This document shows positions 17,256 through 26,389 of a DNA stretch of 64,000 bases, in pieces. The stretch is taken from the NCBI RefSeq assembly GCF_024267675.1, contig NZ_JALDYX010000004.1, positions 62,001 through 126,000 on the forward strand. The letters are read 5' to 3'. The DNA comes from Marinobacterium sedimentorum. Its GTDB lineage: Bacteria; Pseudomonadota; Gammaproteobacteria; Pseudomonadales; Balneatricaceae. How positions within the stretch are numbered: position 1 is the stretch's first letter; each line of letters opens with the position of its first letter. The position numbers and the translations under genes were made by a program. The notes below the pieces were generated by a model, which did no database searches, was not told where the DNA came from, and saw only the letters and a list, made by a program, of their open reading frames with translations.

Positions 17256-18344
17256 ATGTTTATTATGAATGCTCTCAAGGGTGATCGTGGTGGCCAGATT
17301 CTGCTGGGTGTACTGCTGGTGCTGGTTATCGCGGTGCCGCTGCTGAATTTGATGGTGCCGGCGGGCCATGCGTTACATGTTCCGACCTACACAGTGACGC
17401 TGATGGGCAAGTACCTGACGCTGGCGCTGCTGGCGGTGGCGGTGGATCTGGTGTGGGGCTATCTGGGTATTCTGACCCTGGGCCACGCGGCCTTCTTCGC
17501 CCTGGGCGGTTACGCCATGGGCATGTACCTGATGCGCCAGATTGGTGATAGGGGTGTCTATGGCAACCCCGATCTGCCGGACTTCATGGTGTTCCTGAAC
17601 TGGGACGCACTGCCCTGGTTCTGGAGTGGCTTTGATCAGTTCTGGTTCGCGGCCCTGATGGTGCTGCTGGTGCCGGGCCTGCTGGCCTTTGTGTTCGGCG
17701 CCCTGGCGTTCCGCTCCCGGGTGTCGGGGGTTTACCTGTCGATTATCACCCAGGCACTGACCTATGCCCTGATGCTGGCGTTCTTTCGCAATGAAATGGG
17801 CTTTGGCGGTAACAACGGCCTGACCGACTTCAAGGAGCTGCTGGGCTTTGATCTGCAGTCTGACCAGACCCGTATTGGCCTCTTTGTTGCCTCCGCGGTG
17901 GCCCTGATGCTGGGCTATCTGCTGTGCCGGGTACTGATGAACGGTCGCCTTGGGCGCGTCTGTGTGGCGGTGCGCGATGCCGAGTCCCGGGCGCGCTTTA
18001 TCGGCTATCGGGTCGAGAACGTCAAACTGGGTGTTTTTACCGTATCCGCCATGCTGGCCGGTATTGCCGGCGCACTCTACGTGCCTCAGGTTGGCATTAT
18101 CAACCCCGGCGAGTTTTCACCGCTGAACTCCATCGAAGTCGTGGTCTGGGTTGCTGTGGGTGGCAGGGCAACCCTGTACGGCGCCGTGGTGGGGGCTCTG
18201 GTGATCAACTATGCCAAAACCTACTTTACCGCCGAACTGCCGGAAGTCTGGCTCTTTGCCCTCGGCGGCCTGTTCGTGCTGGTCACGCTGTTGCTGCCGC
18301 GCGGCCTGACCGGTCTGCTGCGTCGCAAGGAGGCCAGCGCATGA
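17256..18344 (+). CDS. urtC: Urea ABC transporter, permease
   Basis: A 362-residue LivM-type permease, the partner of UrtB. About ten membrane helices are visible. The core motif is VDLVWGYLGILTLGHAAFFALGGYAMGMY, then SGVYLSIITQALTYALML and the coupling segment AVRDAESRARFIGY. A GTG one codon upstream is an alternative start; GGAGGG lies 9 bases before the ATG. The stop overlaps urtD as ATGA. Confidence 0.95.
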   Translation: MFIMNALKGDRGGQILLGVLLVLVIAVPLLNLMVPAGHALHVPTYTVTLMGKYLTLALLAVAVDLVWGYLGILTLGHAAFFALGGYAMGMYLMRQIGDRGVYGNPDLPDFMVFLNWDALPWFWSGFDQFWFAALMVLLVPGLLAFVFGALAFRSRVSGVYLSIITQALTYALMLAFFRNEMGFGGNNGLTDFKELLGFDLQSDQTRIGLFVASAVALMLGYLLCRVLMNGRLGRVCVAVRDAESRARFIGYRVENVKLGVFTVSAMLAGIAGALYVPQVGIINPGEFSPLNSIEVVVWVAVGGRATLYGAVVGALVINYAKTYFTAELPEVWLFALGGLFVLVTLLLPRGLTGLLRRKEASA

Positions 18345-19180
18345 AAGTGGCAACCGTTTTTGAGCAAATGCTGGACCGTGAACATGTGTATCCCTTCATG
18401 CAGGGGGGGCCGCATCGCAACATTGACGTCAGCCACAATGTGCTGCTGTATCTGGAGGGGATATCGGTCAGCTTTGACGGCTTCAGGGCCATCAATGACC
18501 TGAACCTCTATATCAACGACGGCGAACTGCGCTGCATTATAGGCCCCAACGGCGCCGGCAAGACCACCATGATGGATATCATCACCGGCAAAACGACACC
18601 CGACAGCGGCTCGGCCTGGTTTGGTCAGAGCATCAACCTGCTGGCGCTGGATGAGCCCGCCATTGCCCAGGCCGGTATCGGGCGCAAGTTCCAGAAGCCC
18701 ACTGTGTTCGAGTTTCTCTCGGTGGTGGAAAACCTGGAACTGTCGATGGAGGGTGACCGCGGTCTCTGGTCGATCATCAGCAGCAAGCTGACCGGCGAGC
18801 AGCGTGATCATCTGGACAAGGTGGCGGACATGATCGGTCTTGCCGAGCAGCGCGCGCTGCGTGCCGGCAGTCTGTCCCACGGTCAGAAACAGTGGCTCGA
18901 GATCGGCATGCTGCTGATGCAGCGCCCGCGTCTGCTGCTGGTGGATGAACCTGTGGCCGGCATGACCCACCAGGAAATGGATCGTACCGCCGAGCTGCTG
19001 ATTTCGCTTGCCGGCGAGCATTCCGTGGTGGTGGTGGAGCACGACATGGACTTTGTGCGCAACCTGGCGGGCAGGGACCGTACCGTAACCGTGCTGCATC
19101 AGGGCTCGGTACTGGCCGAAGGCACCATGGAGCAGGTACAGAATAATCGCAAGGTAGTTGAAGTGTACCTGGGGGAGTAG
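18341..19180 (+). CDS. urtD: Urea ABC transporter, ATPase
   Basis: A 279-residue LivG-type ABC ATPase. Walker A is GPNGAGKTT, the signature is LSHGQKQWLEIG (SHGQ instead of SGGQ, normal for UrtD) and Walker B is LLLVDEPVAGM, with the H-loop in VVVEHDMDFV. The start overlaps urtC by four bases, so the two are translationally coupled. The N-terminal 35 residues before the ABC core (MKVATVFEQMLDREHVYPFM) are longer than in many homologues. Confidence 0.95.
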   Translation: MKVATVFEQMLDREHVYPFMQGGPHRNIDVSHNVLLYLEGISVSFDGFRAINDLNLYINDGELRCIIGPNGAGKTTMMDIITGKTTPDSGSAWFGQSINLLALDEPAIAQAGIGRKFQKPTVFEFLSVVENLELSMEGDRGLWSIISSKLTGEQRDHLDKVADMIGLAEQRALRAGSLSHGQKQWLEIGMLLMQRPRLLLVDEPVAGMTHQEMDRTAELLISLAGEHSVVVVEHDMDFVRNLAGRDRTVTVLHQGSVLAEGTMEQVQNNRKVVEVYLGE

Positions 19181-19212
19181 GACATGGTTAAAATGAAAGC
19201 AGGGTGCACGAC

Positions 19213-19908
19213 ATGCTTAAAGTAACAGGTCTGAACCAGTTCTACGGTGAGAGCCATACGCTTTGGGACGTGGAACTGGATGTTCCCAAGGGGAAATGCA
19301 CCGTACTGATGGGCCGTAACGGCGTGGGCAAAACCACGCTGTTGCAGTGCATCATGGGGCATCAGGCGGTCAAGAGTGGCCAGATCGAACTGGCCGGCCA
19401 GGATCTGCTGGCGCGCTCGGTGGAGCAGCGCCCGCGTCTGGGGGTGGGCTACGTGCCCCAGGGGCGGCAGATCTTTCCGCTGCTGAGCGTGGAAGAGAAT
19501 CTGCAGGTGGGCTTGCCGGTGCGCAAGCGTGGCGATCGCAGGATACCGGATTACATCTTCGAGCTGTTCCCGGTGCTCAAGCAGATGCTCAACCGGCGCG
19601 GCGGCGATCTGTCGGGCGGTCAGCAACAGCAGCTGGCGATTGGCCGGGCGCTGGTGGTGGACCCGCAGCTGCTGATACTGGATGAACCCACCGAAGGCAT
19701 TCAGCCCAATGTGGTGCAGGAAATCGGCGATATCATCCGTCACCTGAACCGCGAGTTCGGCCTGACCGTGTTGCTGGTGGAACAGAAACTGCCGTTCGCC
19801 CGCAAGGTGGCCGATCATTTCTGTATCCTTGATCGCGGCCGCAGTGTGGCCACCGGCGCCATGGACGGGCTGGATGATGGCTTGATCCGCAAATACCTTA
19901 CGGTGTAA
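19213..19908 (+). CDS. urtE: Urea ABC transporter, ATPase
   Basis: A 231-residue LivF-type ATPase that pairs with UrtD. Walker A is GRNGVGKTT, the Q-loop lies in GYVPQGRQIFPLLSVEENL, the signature is LSGGQQQQLAI and Walker B is LLILDEPTEGIQP. I use the ATG at 19213; a GTG three codons upstream is possible. It is the last transporter gene and is followed 43 bp later by ureD, linking uptake to hydrolysis. Confidence 0.95.
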   Translation: MLKVTGLNQFYGESHTLWDVELDVPKGKCTVLMGRNGVGKTTLLQCIMGHQAVKSGQIELAGQDLLARSVEQRPRLGVGYVPQGRQIFPLLSVEENLQVGLPVRKRGDRRIPDYIFELFPVLKQMLNRRGGDLSGGQQQQLAIGRALVVDPQLLILDEPTEGIQPNVVQEIGDIIRHLNREFGLTVLLVEQKLPFARKVADHFCILDRGRSVATGAMDGLDDGLIRKYLTV

Positions 19909-19951
19909 CCGCAGACATGCGCAGACTGTGCCCAAGGGGAGGGAGAGAGAC

Positions 19952-20794
19952 GTGAGTAGGCAGACGGCGGTACAGGCGGAACGGGGCTGGCAGGCTCGGC
20001 TTGAGCTGGGTTACGAGTCGCGCGGCGGCAAAACCCGCCTGGTACATCGCAGCATGCACGGACCTCTGGCGGTGCAGCGGCCCTTCTATCCCCAGGGCGG
20101 TATCTGTCACAGTTACCTGCTGCATCCCCCCGGCGGGGTGGTGGGCGGCGATGAACTTGAGATCGATGTGCGTGTCGCAGACGGCGCCCATGCGCTGCTG
20201 ACCACGCCCGGGGCCACCAAGTTTTATCGTTGTGCCGGGCTTACCGCGCACCAGTGCCAGCATTTCTGGGTCGAGGATGGCGGTATTCTGGAGTGGCTGC
20301 CGCAGGAAAATATCTTCTTTCCCGGTGCATCGAGCCGCTTGCGCAGCCGTATTGATGTGGCGGCCGGCGGGCGCTTTATCGGCTGGGAGTTCCAGTGTCT
20401 GGGGCGGCCAGCCAATAATGAAACCTTTACCTTTGGCAGCGTCGACAGTCGCTGTGAGCTGCGTCTGGACGGCAAGCGGGTGCTGATTGATCAGTTGCAG
20501 GTGCGGGGGCTGGATCAGTTTGGCGCCGCCGCCGGCATGCGCGGCCATTCCATGGCGGCCAGCCTCTATGCGCTGCCGGCAACCGAGGCCGTGCTGGGCA
20601 GGGTGCAGTCACTGATTGATGACCGTTTTGCGGAGCATGCCATTGGGGCAACCCTGGTGGATTCGGTGCTGGCCGTGCGCATGCTGGGGCAGAATACCGA
20701 AGATATTCAGTCCGTGCTGATTCCCCTGTGGGAGCTGTTGCGCCGGGAGTTGCTGGCGCTTGAACCCTGCCCGCCGCGTATCTGGTCGACCTGA
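19952..20794 (+). CDS. ureD: Urease accessory protein UreD
   Basis: A 280-residue UreD/UreH protein, the scaffold that binds apo-urease and with UreF-UreG channels nickel to the active site. Motifs include LVHRSMHGPLAVQRPFYPQGGICHSYLLHPPGGVVGGD, LLTTPGATKFYR and LEWLPQENIFFPGA. The start is a GTG with GGGAGGGAGAG upstream. It belongs to the urt operon, and the other urease genes begin only at 27651, 6.8 kb away; in most relatives ureD is directly followed by ureA. Confidence 0.95.
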   Translation: MSRQTAVQAERGWQARLELGYESRGGKTRLVHRSMHGPLAVQRPFYPQGGICHSYLLHPPGGVVGGDELEIDVRVADGAHALLTTPGATKFYRCAGLTAHQCQHFWVEDGGILEWLPQENIFFPGASSRLRSRIDVAAGGRFIGWEFQCLGRPANNETFTFGSVDSRCELRLDGKRVLIDQLQVRGLDQFGAAAGMRGHSMAASLYALPATEAVLGRVQSLIDDRFAEHAIGATLVDSVLAVRMLGQNTEDIQSVLIPLWELLRRELLALEPCPPRIWST

Positions 20795-20832
20795 GCGCGG
20801 CCGGGTCTGTGCTGCTAGGGTGCATTGCCCGA

Positions 20833-21759
20833 TCAGTTGTTACGGTCATTGTGTCGCAGCCAGCGGAGGTCTTCATCGCTGCCGGCCTCACCTTCGCGGC
20901 GCCGCTCTACGGGGCCCGCTTCCTGCCGGTCTGCCCGGCCATCCGTGCGGCGGGCTCTGTCTCTGTCTGGCCGTGCCTCATCCCTTAGGGTCTGGTGTCT
21001 TTCGTCCCGTCTTTCTGCCCGGCCTGAGTCCCGGTGAGTCCTGCCGTCGGCCTGGCGATTATCCTGCTCGCGTTTTCTCTGCTGGCGGTTTAGTGCGTCC
21101 TGCTTCAGCGTCTGGCGTTTTTCAAATGTGTGCGCTTCCTTTATCCGCCGGTTGCTCTCTGCCTTGCGTCGAGTCTCGGCTGACCCTTCGGTGCGCTCGC
21201 GGTTGCGCAGAGGGCGCTCGACAGCCTGATCATGCCTGCGCCCGTCGTCCTGCCGGTTGCGCTCGAAGCGGCGCGGGCCGCTCTGGGTCTCAATAGATGA
21301 GTGGCGATCATGCCGGTCGCTGCGATCGTTCCGGTCATCACGGCGACGGTCACCGTCCCGGTCACCCCGGCCGTCGTTGCGGCCGTCGTGCTGGCGCCAG
21401 CGGTCGCCGTCTCTGCGATAAGTCTGGCTGTGTTTCTGGTAGTCGCGATAGGGCTGGTCGCGGTGGGCTTTCATGCGGACGCGGTGATCGGGGTGCAGCC
21501 GATAATGACGTGGCAGCGTGCGGGTGCGCACCCAGCGATGCTCATCCTGATAGTAGTAATAGCCGGAGCTGATATTGAAGTAGATACCCAGGCTCGGGTA
21601 GTAATAAAAATCATCATAGTCACGGTCGTTAAAACCGCTGTCGTTATAGCCGTAGTCGTAATCCCTGACTGCGCCACCGTTATGGTAGGGCGCGTAGGCG
21701 CAGCCTGCCAGCGCTGTGGCTGCTAAGAGTGTCATTACCTTGAAAATCCTGGCTGACAT
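20833..21759 (-). CDS. Arg/Asp-rich lipoprotein
   Basis: A 308-residue protein starting with a lipoprotein signal (MTLLAATALAGC, lipidated cysteine at residue 20). Residues 20-95 are tyrosine-rich (YDYGYNDSGFNDRDYDDFYYYPSLGIYF split by short gaps) and look like a small folded head. The remaining two thirds is low-complexity and extremely charged, dominated by R, D, E, H, Q and N (RRDDRNDRSDRHDRH and similar). I recognise no enzyme domain. It could be a surface or peptidoglycan-contacting tether; that is a guess. Transcribed against ureD. Confidence 0.7.
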   Translation of the reverse strand: MSARIFKVMTLLAATALAGCAYAPYHNGGAVRDYDYGYNDSGFNDRDYDDFYYYPSLGIYFNISSGYYYYQDEHRWVRTRTLPRHYRLHPDHRVRMKAHRDQPYRDYQKHSQTYRRDGDRWRQHDGRNDGRGDRDGDRRRDDRNDRSDRHDRHSSIETQSGPRRFERNRQDDGRRHDQAVERPLRNRERTEGSAETRRKAESNRRIKEAHTFEKRQTLKQDALNRQQRKREQDNRQADGRTHRDSGRAERRDERHQTLRDEARPDRDRARRTDGRADRQEAGPVERRREGEAGSDEDLRWLRHNDRNN

Positions 21760-21833
21760 GGGCGACCTCCGGTGTTATCAGTGGGTAAGGGAACCTGCGC
21801 TGTTCCGGGCAACAGCCCGCGTGCCTGGAAGCT

Positions 21834-21977
21834 TGTCCGAGAATGCTGGCCGTAACGAGAGCCGGCTGATGTGAGCTGGTTTTCTATTTAACGAAAGACG
21901 GCACAATAAACAGTCCCTCTTATAGTTAAAGAGTCAGTCGGTTCGCAGTAGGTTGAATGCTCTCGGACAGCCTCCTG
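21834..21977. mobile_element. Possible miniature element (MITE-like)
   Basis: A 144-bp A/T-richer segment bounded by inverted TGTCCGAGA ends (21834-21842 and, inverted, 21961-21970 region). Both outer ends match pieces of the motif at 7732-7752. No open frame lies inside. The short ends and lack of visible target duplication keep this tentative. Confidence 0.35.
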
Positions 21978-22240
21978 GGCCTTGGCGGTTGCAGTGTTCA
22001 GTCCCGTCATCAGAAGGGGAGCGGCTTGTACACGCCGGTCGGGTGCCGTTGGCGGGGTATATCTATTAAGACAGCATGCAACTGAATCAATGCTGAAAGA
22101 TCCCGCTTTGGCGTATTTATTCTTTAAGGCGCGGTCCCGGGTTCTGTCGCTGGTCTGGTTCTTGCTGTGGATACCCTGCTATAGAATCCAGTAGATATCG
22201 GGTTGTGACGTCGTACGTTTACAGCATCAGGGAGTGAGAT

Positions 22241-23092
22241 TTGAATCAGATCGATCAGCGCCTGCGTAGCGAATATGCGCAGATGCCACCGCAGGAGCGC
22301 AGGCTGGCGGATTTCATCATGGATCATCCGGAAGACCTGCCGCTGTTCAATAGCGCGGAGCTCGCCAGGCTCTGCGGTGTGTCCAAGGCGACGGTCAGCC
22401 GGTTGTTCAAGCGCCTGGGGTTCAACTCCTTTCGTGAAGGCCGGCAGATGTTTCGCCAGTTGCGCCAGCAGGGAGTCCCCATAGCCGCGTCCAATCTTGC
22501 CGGCGGCAGTCTGCTTGAACGCCACCTGGAGCGGGAGCTGGGCAATTTGCAGCGCCTTTACAGCCAGCTGGATCCTGCCCAGCTGACTGAGATCGTGCAG
22601 GCACTGGGCGCGGCGCGGCAAGTGCTGGTGGTCGGTTTTCGCAACAGCTATCCGGTGGCACTGCATCTGCGCCAGCAGCTGTGCCAGGTGCGAGAACAGG
22701 TGAGGGTCGCGCCGCTGCCGGGTCAGTCGCTGGGTGAGGAACTGGCAGGTCTGGGCGCCGGGGATCTGGTTGTGCTCTGTGGTTTCAGGCGGCGCCCGCA
22801 CCATTTTCCAGCCATCCTGCAAACCCTGCAGCTGCAGCGGGTTCCGGTACTGCTGCTGGCTGACGGTTCGGCGCGGCTCCTGGCCCCCCAGGCAAAATGG
22901 TGGCTGGAGTGCTCGCTTGACAGCCTGTCGGCCTTCGATTGCTACAGCGGGGCTATGAGCCTGGTGAACCTGATCGTAAATCTGCTGCTGCATCAGCAAC
23001 TGGCGTCGGGTCGCTCCCGTATCGCGCAGATCAATCAGTGCTATGAACAACTCGATGAACTGTCCATGGATCTGTCTGATCCCTTTGCCTGA
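22241..23092 (+). CDS. RpiR/MurR-family transcriptional regulator
   Basis: A 283-residue regulator: an N-terminal HTH (residues 14-75; AELARLCGVSKATVSRLFKRLGF) and a C-terminal SIS sugar-phosphate-binding domain (about 120-250; ARQVLVVGFRNSYPVALHLRQQL, GDLVVLCGFRRRP). The start is a TTG with GGAG 6 bases upstream; no ATG lies in range. It is 300 bp upstream of a polar amino-acid ABC operon and probably controls it. RpiR members next to amino-acid transporters are known, but the ligand cannot be named. Confidence 0.88.
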   Translation: MNQIDQRLRSEYAQMPPQERRLADFIMDHPEDLPLFNSAELARLCGVSKATVSRLFKRLGFNSFREGRQMFRQLRQQGVPIAASNLAGGSLLERHLERELGNLQRLYSQLDPAQLTEIVQALGAARQVLVVGFRNSYPVALHLRQQLCQVREQVRVAPLPGQSLGEELAGLGAGDLVVLCGFRRRPHHFPAILQTLQLQRVPVLLLADGSARLLAPQAKWWLECSLDSLSAFDCYSGAMSLVNLIVNLLLHQQLASGRSRIAQINQCYEQLDELSMDLSDPFA

Positions 23093-23101
23093 GCGGTCAC
23101 A

Positions 23102-23127
23102 GCTGGCCCGGCGCTCGCCGGGCCAGC
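23102..23127 (+). terminator. Strong hairpin after RpiR gene
   Basis: A perfect 11-bp GC stem (23102-23112 and 23117-23127) with a GCTC loop starts 10 bases after the RpiR stop. The U-run is poor (CATTTCGTC), so termination efficiency is uncertain. The rest of the 300-bp gap to the ABC operon is A/T-rich near 23270-23340 and probably holds its promoter. Confidence 0.6.
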
Positions 23128-23393
23128 CATTTCGTCACAGCGCCGTGCGTTGCATCTGTTTCAGTCGCCTCCATCGACAGGCCGTTAGAGCGCTATTGTG
23201 GTGCCAGTGTCTGCCCTGTTGCACTAATAATGCCCCTTGTCTGTGTCTGATAATCCCGGTTTTAGGCTGTATTTAGGAATTATCTATTTGTTTATTAAGT
23301 TAATTTTATTTTGTGGTTCGTTAGTTGCAATAAATCTGTCAGGTGAAACAAAAGTAACGGTCTTCGTTGGCCTGACGATTGGAGTGCAATCTT

Positions 23394-24188
23394 GTGAAAA
23401 ATCTGATGAAGCAGTGTGTAGGTGTCATGGCAGGGGTGCTGCTGAGTGTAACCACGCTGAACGTGGCGGCGAGCCAGCTTGACGATGTGGCGTCTCGCGG
23501 TGTGCTGCGGGTTGCCGTCCCGCAGGACTTTCCGCCCTTTGGCTCCGTGGGGGCGGACCTGCAACCGCAGGGCTACGACGTTGACATGGCCGGCTACCTG
23601 GCGCAAGGCATGGGGGTGAAGCTGGAACTGGTACCTGTGACCAGCGCCAACCGCATTCCCTATCTGCAGACCCGCAAGGTCGACCTGGTGATCTCCAGCC
23701 TGGGTAAAAACCCGGAGCGGGAAAAGGCGATCGACTTTTCCCGTGCTTACGCGCCTTTCTTCCTGGGAGTGTTCGGCGCCCAAGACATGGCCGTCAGCGC
23801 GCCGGAGCAGCTGGTCGGCAAGGTGGTCGGAGTGACCCGCGGTTCGGTCGAGGATATGGAGCTGAGCAAGCTGGTAACGGGCGACACCGACATCAAGCGC
23901 TTCGAGGACAACAACACCACGCTGTCGGCTTACCTGTCCGGCCAGGTGGACCTGATCGCGACCGGCAACCTGGTGGTGGCCATCATTGCCGAGCGCAATC
24001 CGCAGCGCCAGCCGTTGACCAAGTTCCTGCTCAAGAACTCCCCCTGCTATATCGGCGTGCACAAGGGTGATGCCGAGCTGCTCGACAAGGTGAATGCGCT
24101 GGTAAATGCCGGTATCGCCGACGGTACCCTGGATGAGTTGTCGATGAAATGGCTCAAGGCGCCGCTGCCGGACGACCTGAAAATCTGA
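23394..24188 (+). CDS. Polar amino-acid ABC transporter, binding protein
   Basis: A 264-residue family-3 solute-binding protein with a signal peptide (GVMAGVLLSVTTLNVAAS). Core motifs are GVLRVAVPQDFPPFG, GYDVDMAGYLAQGMGVKLELVPVTSANRIPYLQTRKVDLVISSL and the hinge AIDFSRAYAPFFLGVF. The GTG start has GGAG 9 bases upstream. The substrate is a polar or charged amino acid, not determinable further. It is first in a four-gene operon downstream of an RpiR regulator. Confidence 0.9.
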   Translation: MKNLMKQCVGVMAGVLLSVTTLNVAASQLDDVASRGVLRVAVPQDFPPFGSVGADLQPQGYDVDMAGYLAQGMGVKLELVPVTSANRIPYLQTRKVDLVISSLGKNPEREKAIDFSRAYAPFFLGVFGAQDMAVSAPEQLVGKVVGVTRGSVEDMELSKLVTGDTDIKRFEDNNTTLSAYLSGQVDLIATGNLVVAIIAERNPQRQPLTKFLLKNSPCYIGVHKGDAELLDKVNALVNAGIADGTLDELSMKWLKAPLPDDLKI

Positions 24189-24197
24189 GGTGACAGA

Positions 24198-24869
24198 ATG
24201 GATTATCAACTTCAATTCGCCGAGCTGCTGCCCTATGCGAATGAGTTGCTGCACGGGTTCTGGACCACTGTCTGGCTGATGTGCGTTACGACGCTGCTGG
24301 GTTGCCTGCTGGGCATCCTCGGCGCCGCGGCGCGCAGCAGTCGCCAGCCGCTGCCCCGCAGGTTAACGGGGGTCTATGTCGAACTGTTCCGCAACACCCC
24401 CTTTATCGTGCAGTTGTTCTTTGTGTTCTTCGGCCTGCCGGCGCTGGGATTCAAACTCTCGGCGATCGAGGCCGGCCTGCTGGCACTGATTCTCAACCTG
24501 GGTGCCTACAGCACCGAGATTATTCGTGCCGGCATTCAGGCGACCCCGCTGGGGCAGCTGGAGGCGGCGCGTACCCTGGGGCTGAGCAAGCTGCAGACCT
24601 TTGTGCGGGTGGTGTTGCCGCCCGCGCTGGAGCGCATTTATCCGGCGCTGTCGAGCCAGTGCATCATCGTGATGCTGGGCTCGGCCGTTGTGTCGCAGAT
24701 TTCGGTCGAAGAACTGACCTTTGCCGCCAACTTTATCCAGTCCCGCAATTTTCGCAGTTTCGAGGTCTACCTGGTGACGGCACTGATGTACCTGCTGCTG
24801 GCCGTCGGGATGCGGCAGCTGTTCCGGCTGGCGGGTTATTACGCCTTTCCACGGTTGAGGAAGAACTGA
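24198..24869 (+). CDS. Amino-acid ABC transporter, permease 1
   Basis: A 223-residue HisM/GlnP-type permease with about five membrane helices. It carries the family start LLHGFWTTVWLMCVTTLLG, the conserved VELFRNTPFIVQLFFVFFGLP and the EAA coupling loop (EAARTLGLSKLQTFVRVVLPPAL). Its stop overlaps the next permease start as TGATG. Confidence 0.93.
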   Translation: MDYQLQFAELLPYANELLHGFWTTVWLMCVTTLLGCLLGILGAAARSSRQPLPRRLTGVYVELFRNTPFIVQLFFVFFGLPALGFKLSAIEAGLLALILNLGAYSTEIIRAGIQATPLGQLEAARTLGLSKLQTFVRVVLPPALERIYPALSSQCIIVMLGSAVVSQISVEELTFAANFIQSRNFRSFEVYLVTALMYLLLAVGMRQLFRLAGYYAFPRLRKN

Positions 24870-25519
24870 TGGCGCTACTGACTGATTGGGATATCGTGCG
24901 CAACCTGCTGCTGGCGGCGCGCTGGACCATTGCACTGTCGCTGATCGCCTTTGCCGGCGGTGCCATTGTCGGCCTGCTGCTGACCTTTTTGCGCATGAGC
25001 CGGCGCACGCCACTGATCTGGTTCACGCGGCTCTATACCGAGCTGTTTCAGGGTACGCCGCTGCTGATGCAGCTGTTCCTGGCATTTTTCGGGCTCTCGA
25101 TGCTGGGGCTTGAAGTGTCCGCCTGGACCGCGGCCGCGCTGGCGCTGACGCTGTTCAGCAGCGCCTTTCTGTGCGAGATCTGGCGTGGCTGTATCGAGTC
25201 CATACCGCGGGGGCAGTGGGAGGCGGGTCGCTGTCTCGGGCTTGGCTATTTCGAACTGATGCGCTACGTGATACTGCCCCAGGCGCTGCGTGTGGCGATT
25301 GCGCCCACCGTCGGCTTTTCGGTGCAGATCGTCAAGGGCACGGCGCTGGCCTCGATTATCGGTTTTGTCGAACTGACCAAGGCCGGCACCATGCTGAACA
25401 ACGCAACCTTCGAGCCGTTCAAGGTGTTCGGGCTGGTGGCCCTTATGTATTTCCTGCTCTGTTATCCGCTGTCAAAGGCCAGCCAGAACCTGGAGAAAAA
25501 GCTTCATGTCACTCGTTAA
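24869..25519 (+). CDS. Amino-acid ABC transporter, permease 2
   Basis: A 216-residue second permease of the same type: LYTELFQGTPLLMQLFLAFFG and EAA loop EAGRCLGLGYFELMRYVILPQALRVAIAP. It shares one base with permease 1 and 14 bases with the ATPase gene, so the operon is tightly coupled. With permease 1 it would form the heterodimeric channel. Confidence 0.93.
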   Translation: MALLTDWDIVRNLLLAARWTIALSLIAFAGGAIVGLLLTFLRMSRRTPLIWFTRLYTELFQGTPLLMQLFLAFFGLSMLGLEVSAWTAAALALTLFSSAFLCEIWRGCIESIPRGQWEAGRCLGLGYFELMRYVILPQALRVAIAPTVGFSVQIVKGTALASIIGFVELTKAGTMLNNATFEPFKVFGLVALMYFLLCYPLSKASQNLEKKLHVTR

Positions 25520-26234
25520 GATCGATGCGGTTCACAAATTTTACGGTGAAAACCACGTACTCAAGGGCGTGGATCTGAAAATTACCGGCGGCGAGGTGGT
25601 CTCCATCATCGGTCGCAGCGGTTCCGGCAAGAGCACGTTGCTGCGCTGTATCAACGGCCTGGAGGCCTATCAGCAGGGGGGGATCGTGGTCGACGGGCTC
25701 GAGGTGACCAGTGACGACCGGCAGGTGCGCAAACTGAGTCGCAGTGTCGGCATGGTGTTCCAGAGTTTCAACCTGTTTCCCCACCTGACCGTTGGCCAGA
25801 ATGTCATGCTGGCCCCCAAGCTGGTACTCAAGGCACCGGCCGGCGAGAACGAGGCGACAGCACGGGCGGTGCTGGCCAAGGTTGGGCTGGCGGACAAGTT
25901 CGACAGCTTTCCGGAGCAGCTGTCCGGCGGGCAGCAGCAGAGGGTGGCCATAGCCCGTTCGCTGGCCATGAAGCCCAAGGTGCTGCTGTGCGACGAGATT
26001 ACCTCGGCGCTGGATCCCGAACTTGTCGGCGAAGTGCTCAAGGTGCTGGAACAGCTGGCCGCCGAAGGCATGACACTGATCCTGGTGACCCATGAAATGA
26101 ATTTTGCCCGGGATGTGGGGGATCGTGTGGTGTTCATGCACCAGGGCAAGGTCTGGGAAACCGGCCCGGCAAAGGAGGTGCTGGCCAGCCCGCAGACGCC
26201 GGAGTTGCAAAGTTTTATGAGTGCGGTGCTCTGA
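25506..26234 (+). CDS. Amino-acid ABC transporter, ATPase
   Basis: A 242-residue GlnQ/HisP-type ATPase. Walker A is GRSGSGKST, the Q-loop is in VFQSFNLFPHLTVGQNV, the signature is LSGGQQQRVAIARSLAM and Walker B is VLLCDEITSALDPE, with the H-loop in LVTHEMNFA. It is the last gene of the operon. No substrate-specific feature is expected in this subunit. Confidence 0.95.
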   Translation: MSLVKIDAVHKFYGENHVLKGVDLKITGGEVVSIIGRSGSGKSTLLRCINGLEAYQQGGIVVDGLEVTSDDRQVRKLSRSVGMVFQSFNLFPHLTVGQNVMLAPKLVLKAPAGENEATARAVLAKVGLADKFDSFPEQLSGGQQQRVAIARSLAMKPKVLLCDEITSALDPELVGEVLKVLEQLAAEGMTLILVTHEMNFARDVGDRVVFMHQGKVWETGPAKEVLASPQTPELQSFMSAVL

Positions 26235-26389
26235 CAGGGGGTTGAAAATCTACCTGCAGAGCCAGTTCGGCGTTAAAAATCCGCTCAAAGTCTTCGTTTC
26301 GAACAGGTAAACGGCGGTTTTTCGCGGATTTATGCCTCTGCTGCTGCGCCAACGTTTTTCAAGGCCCTGCCAAGGGGGGCGCATGCCGG

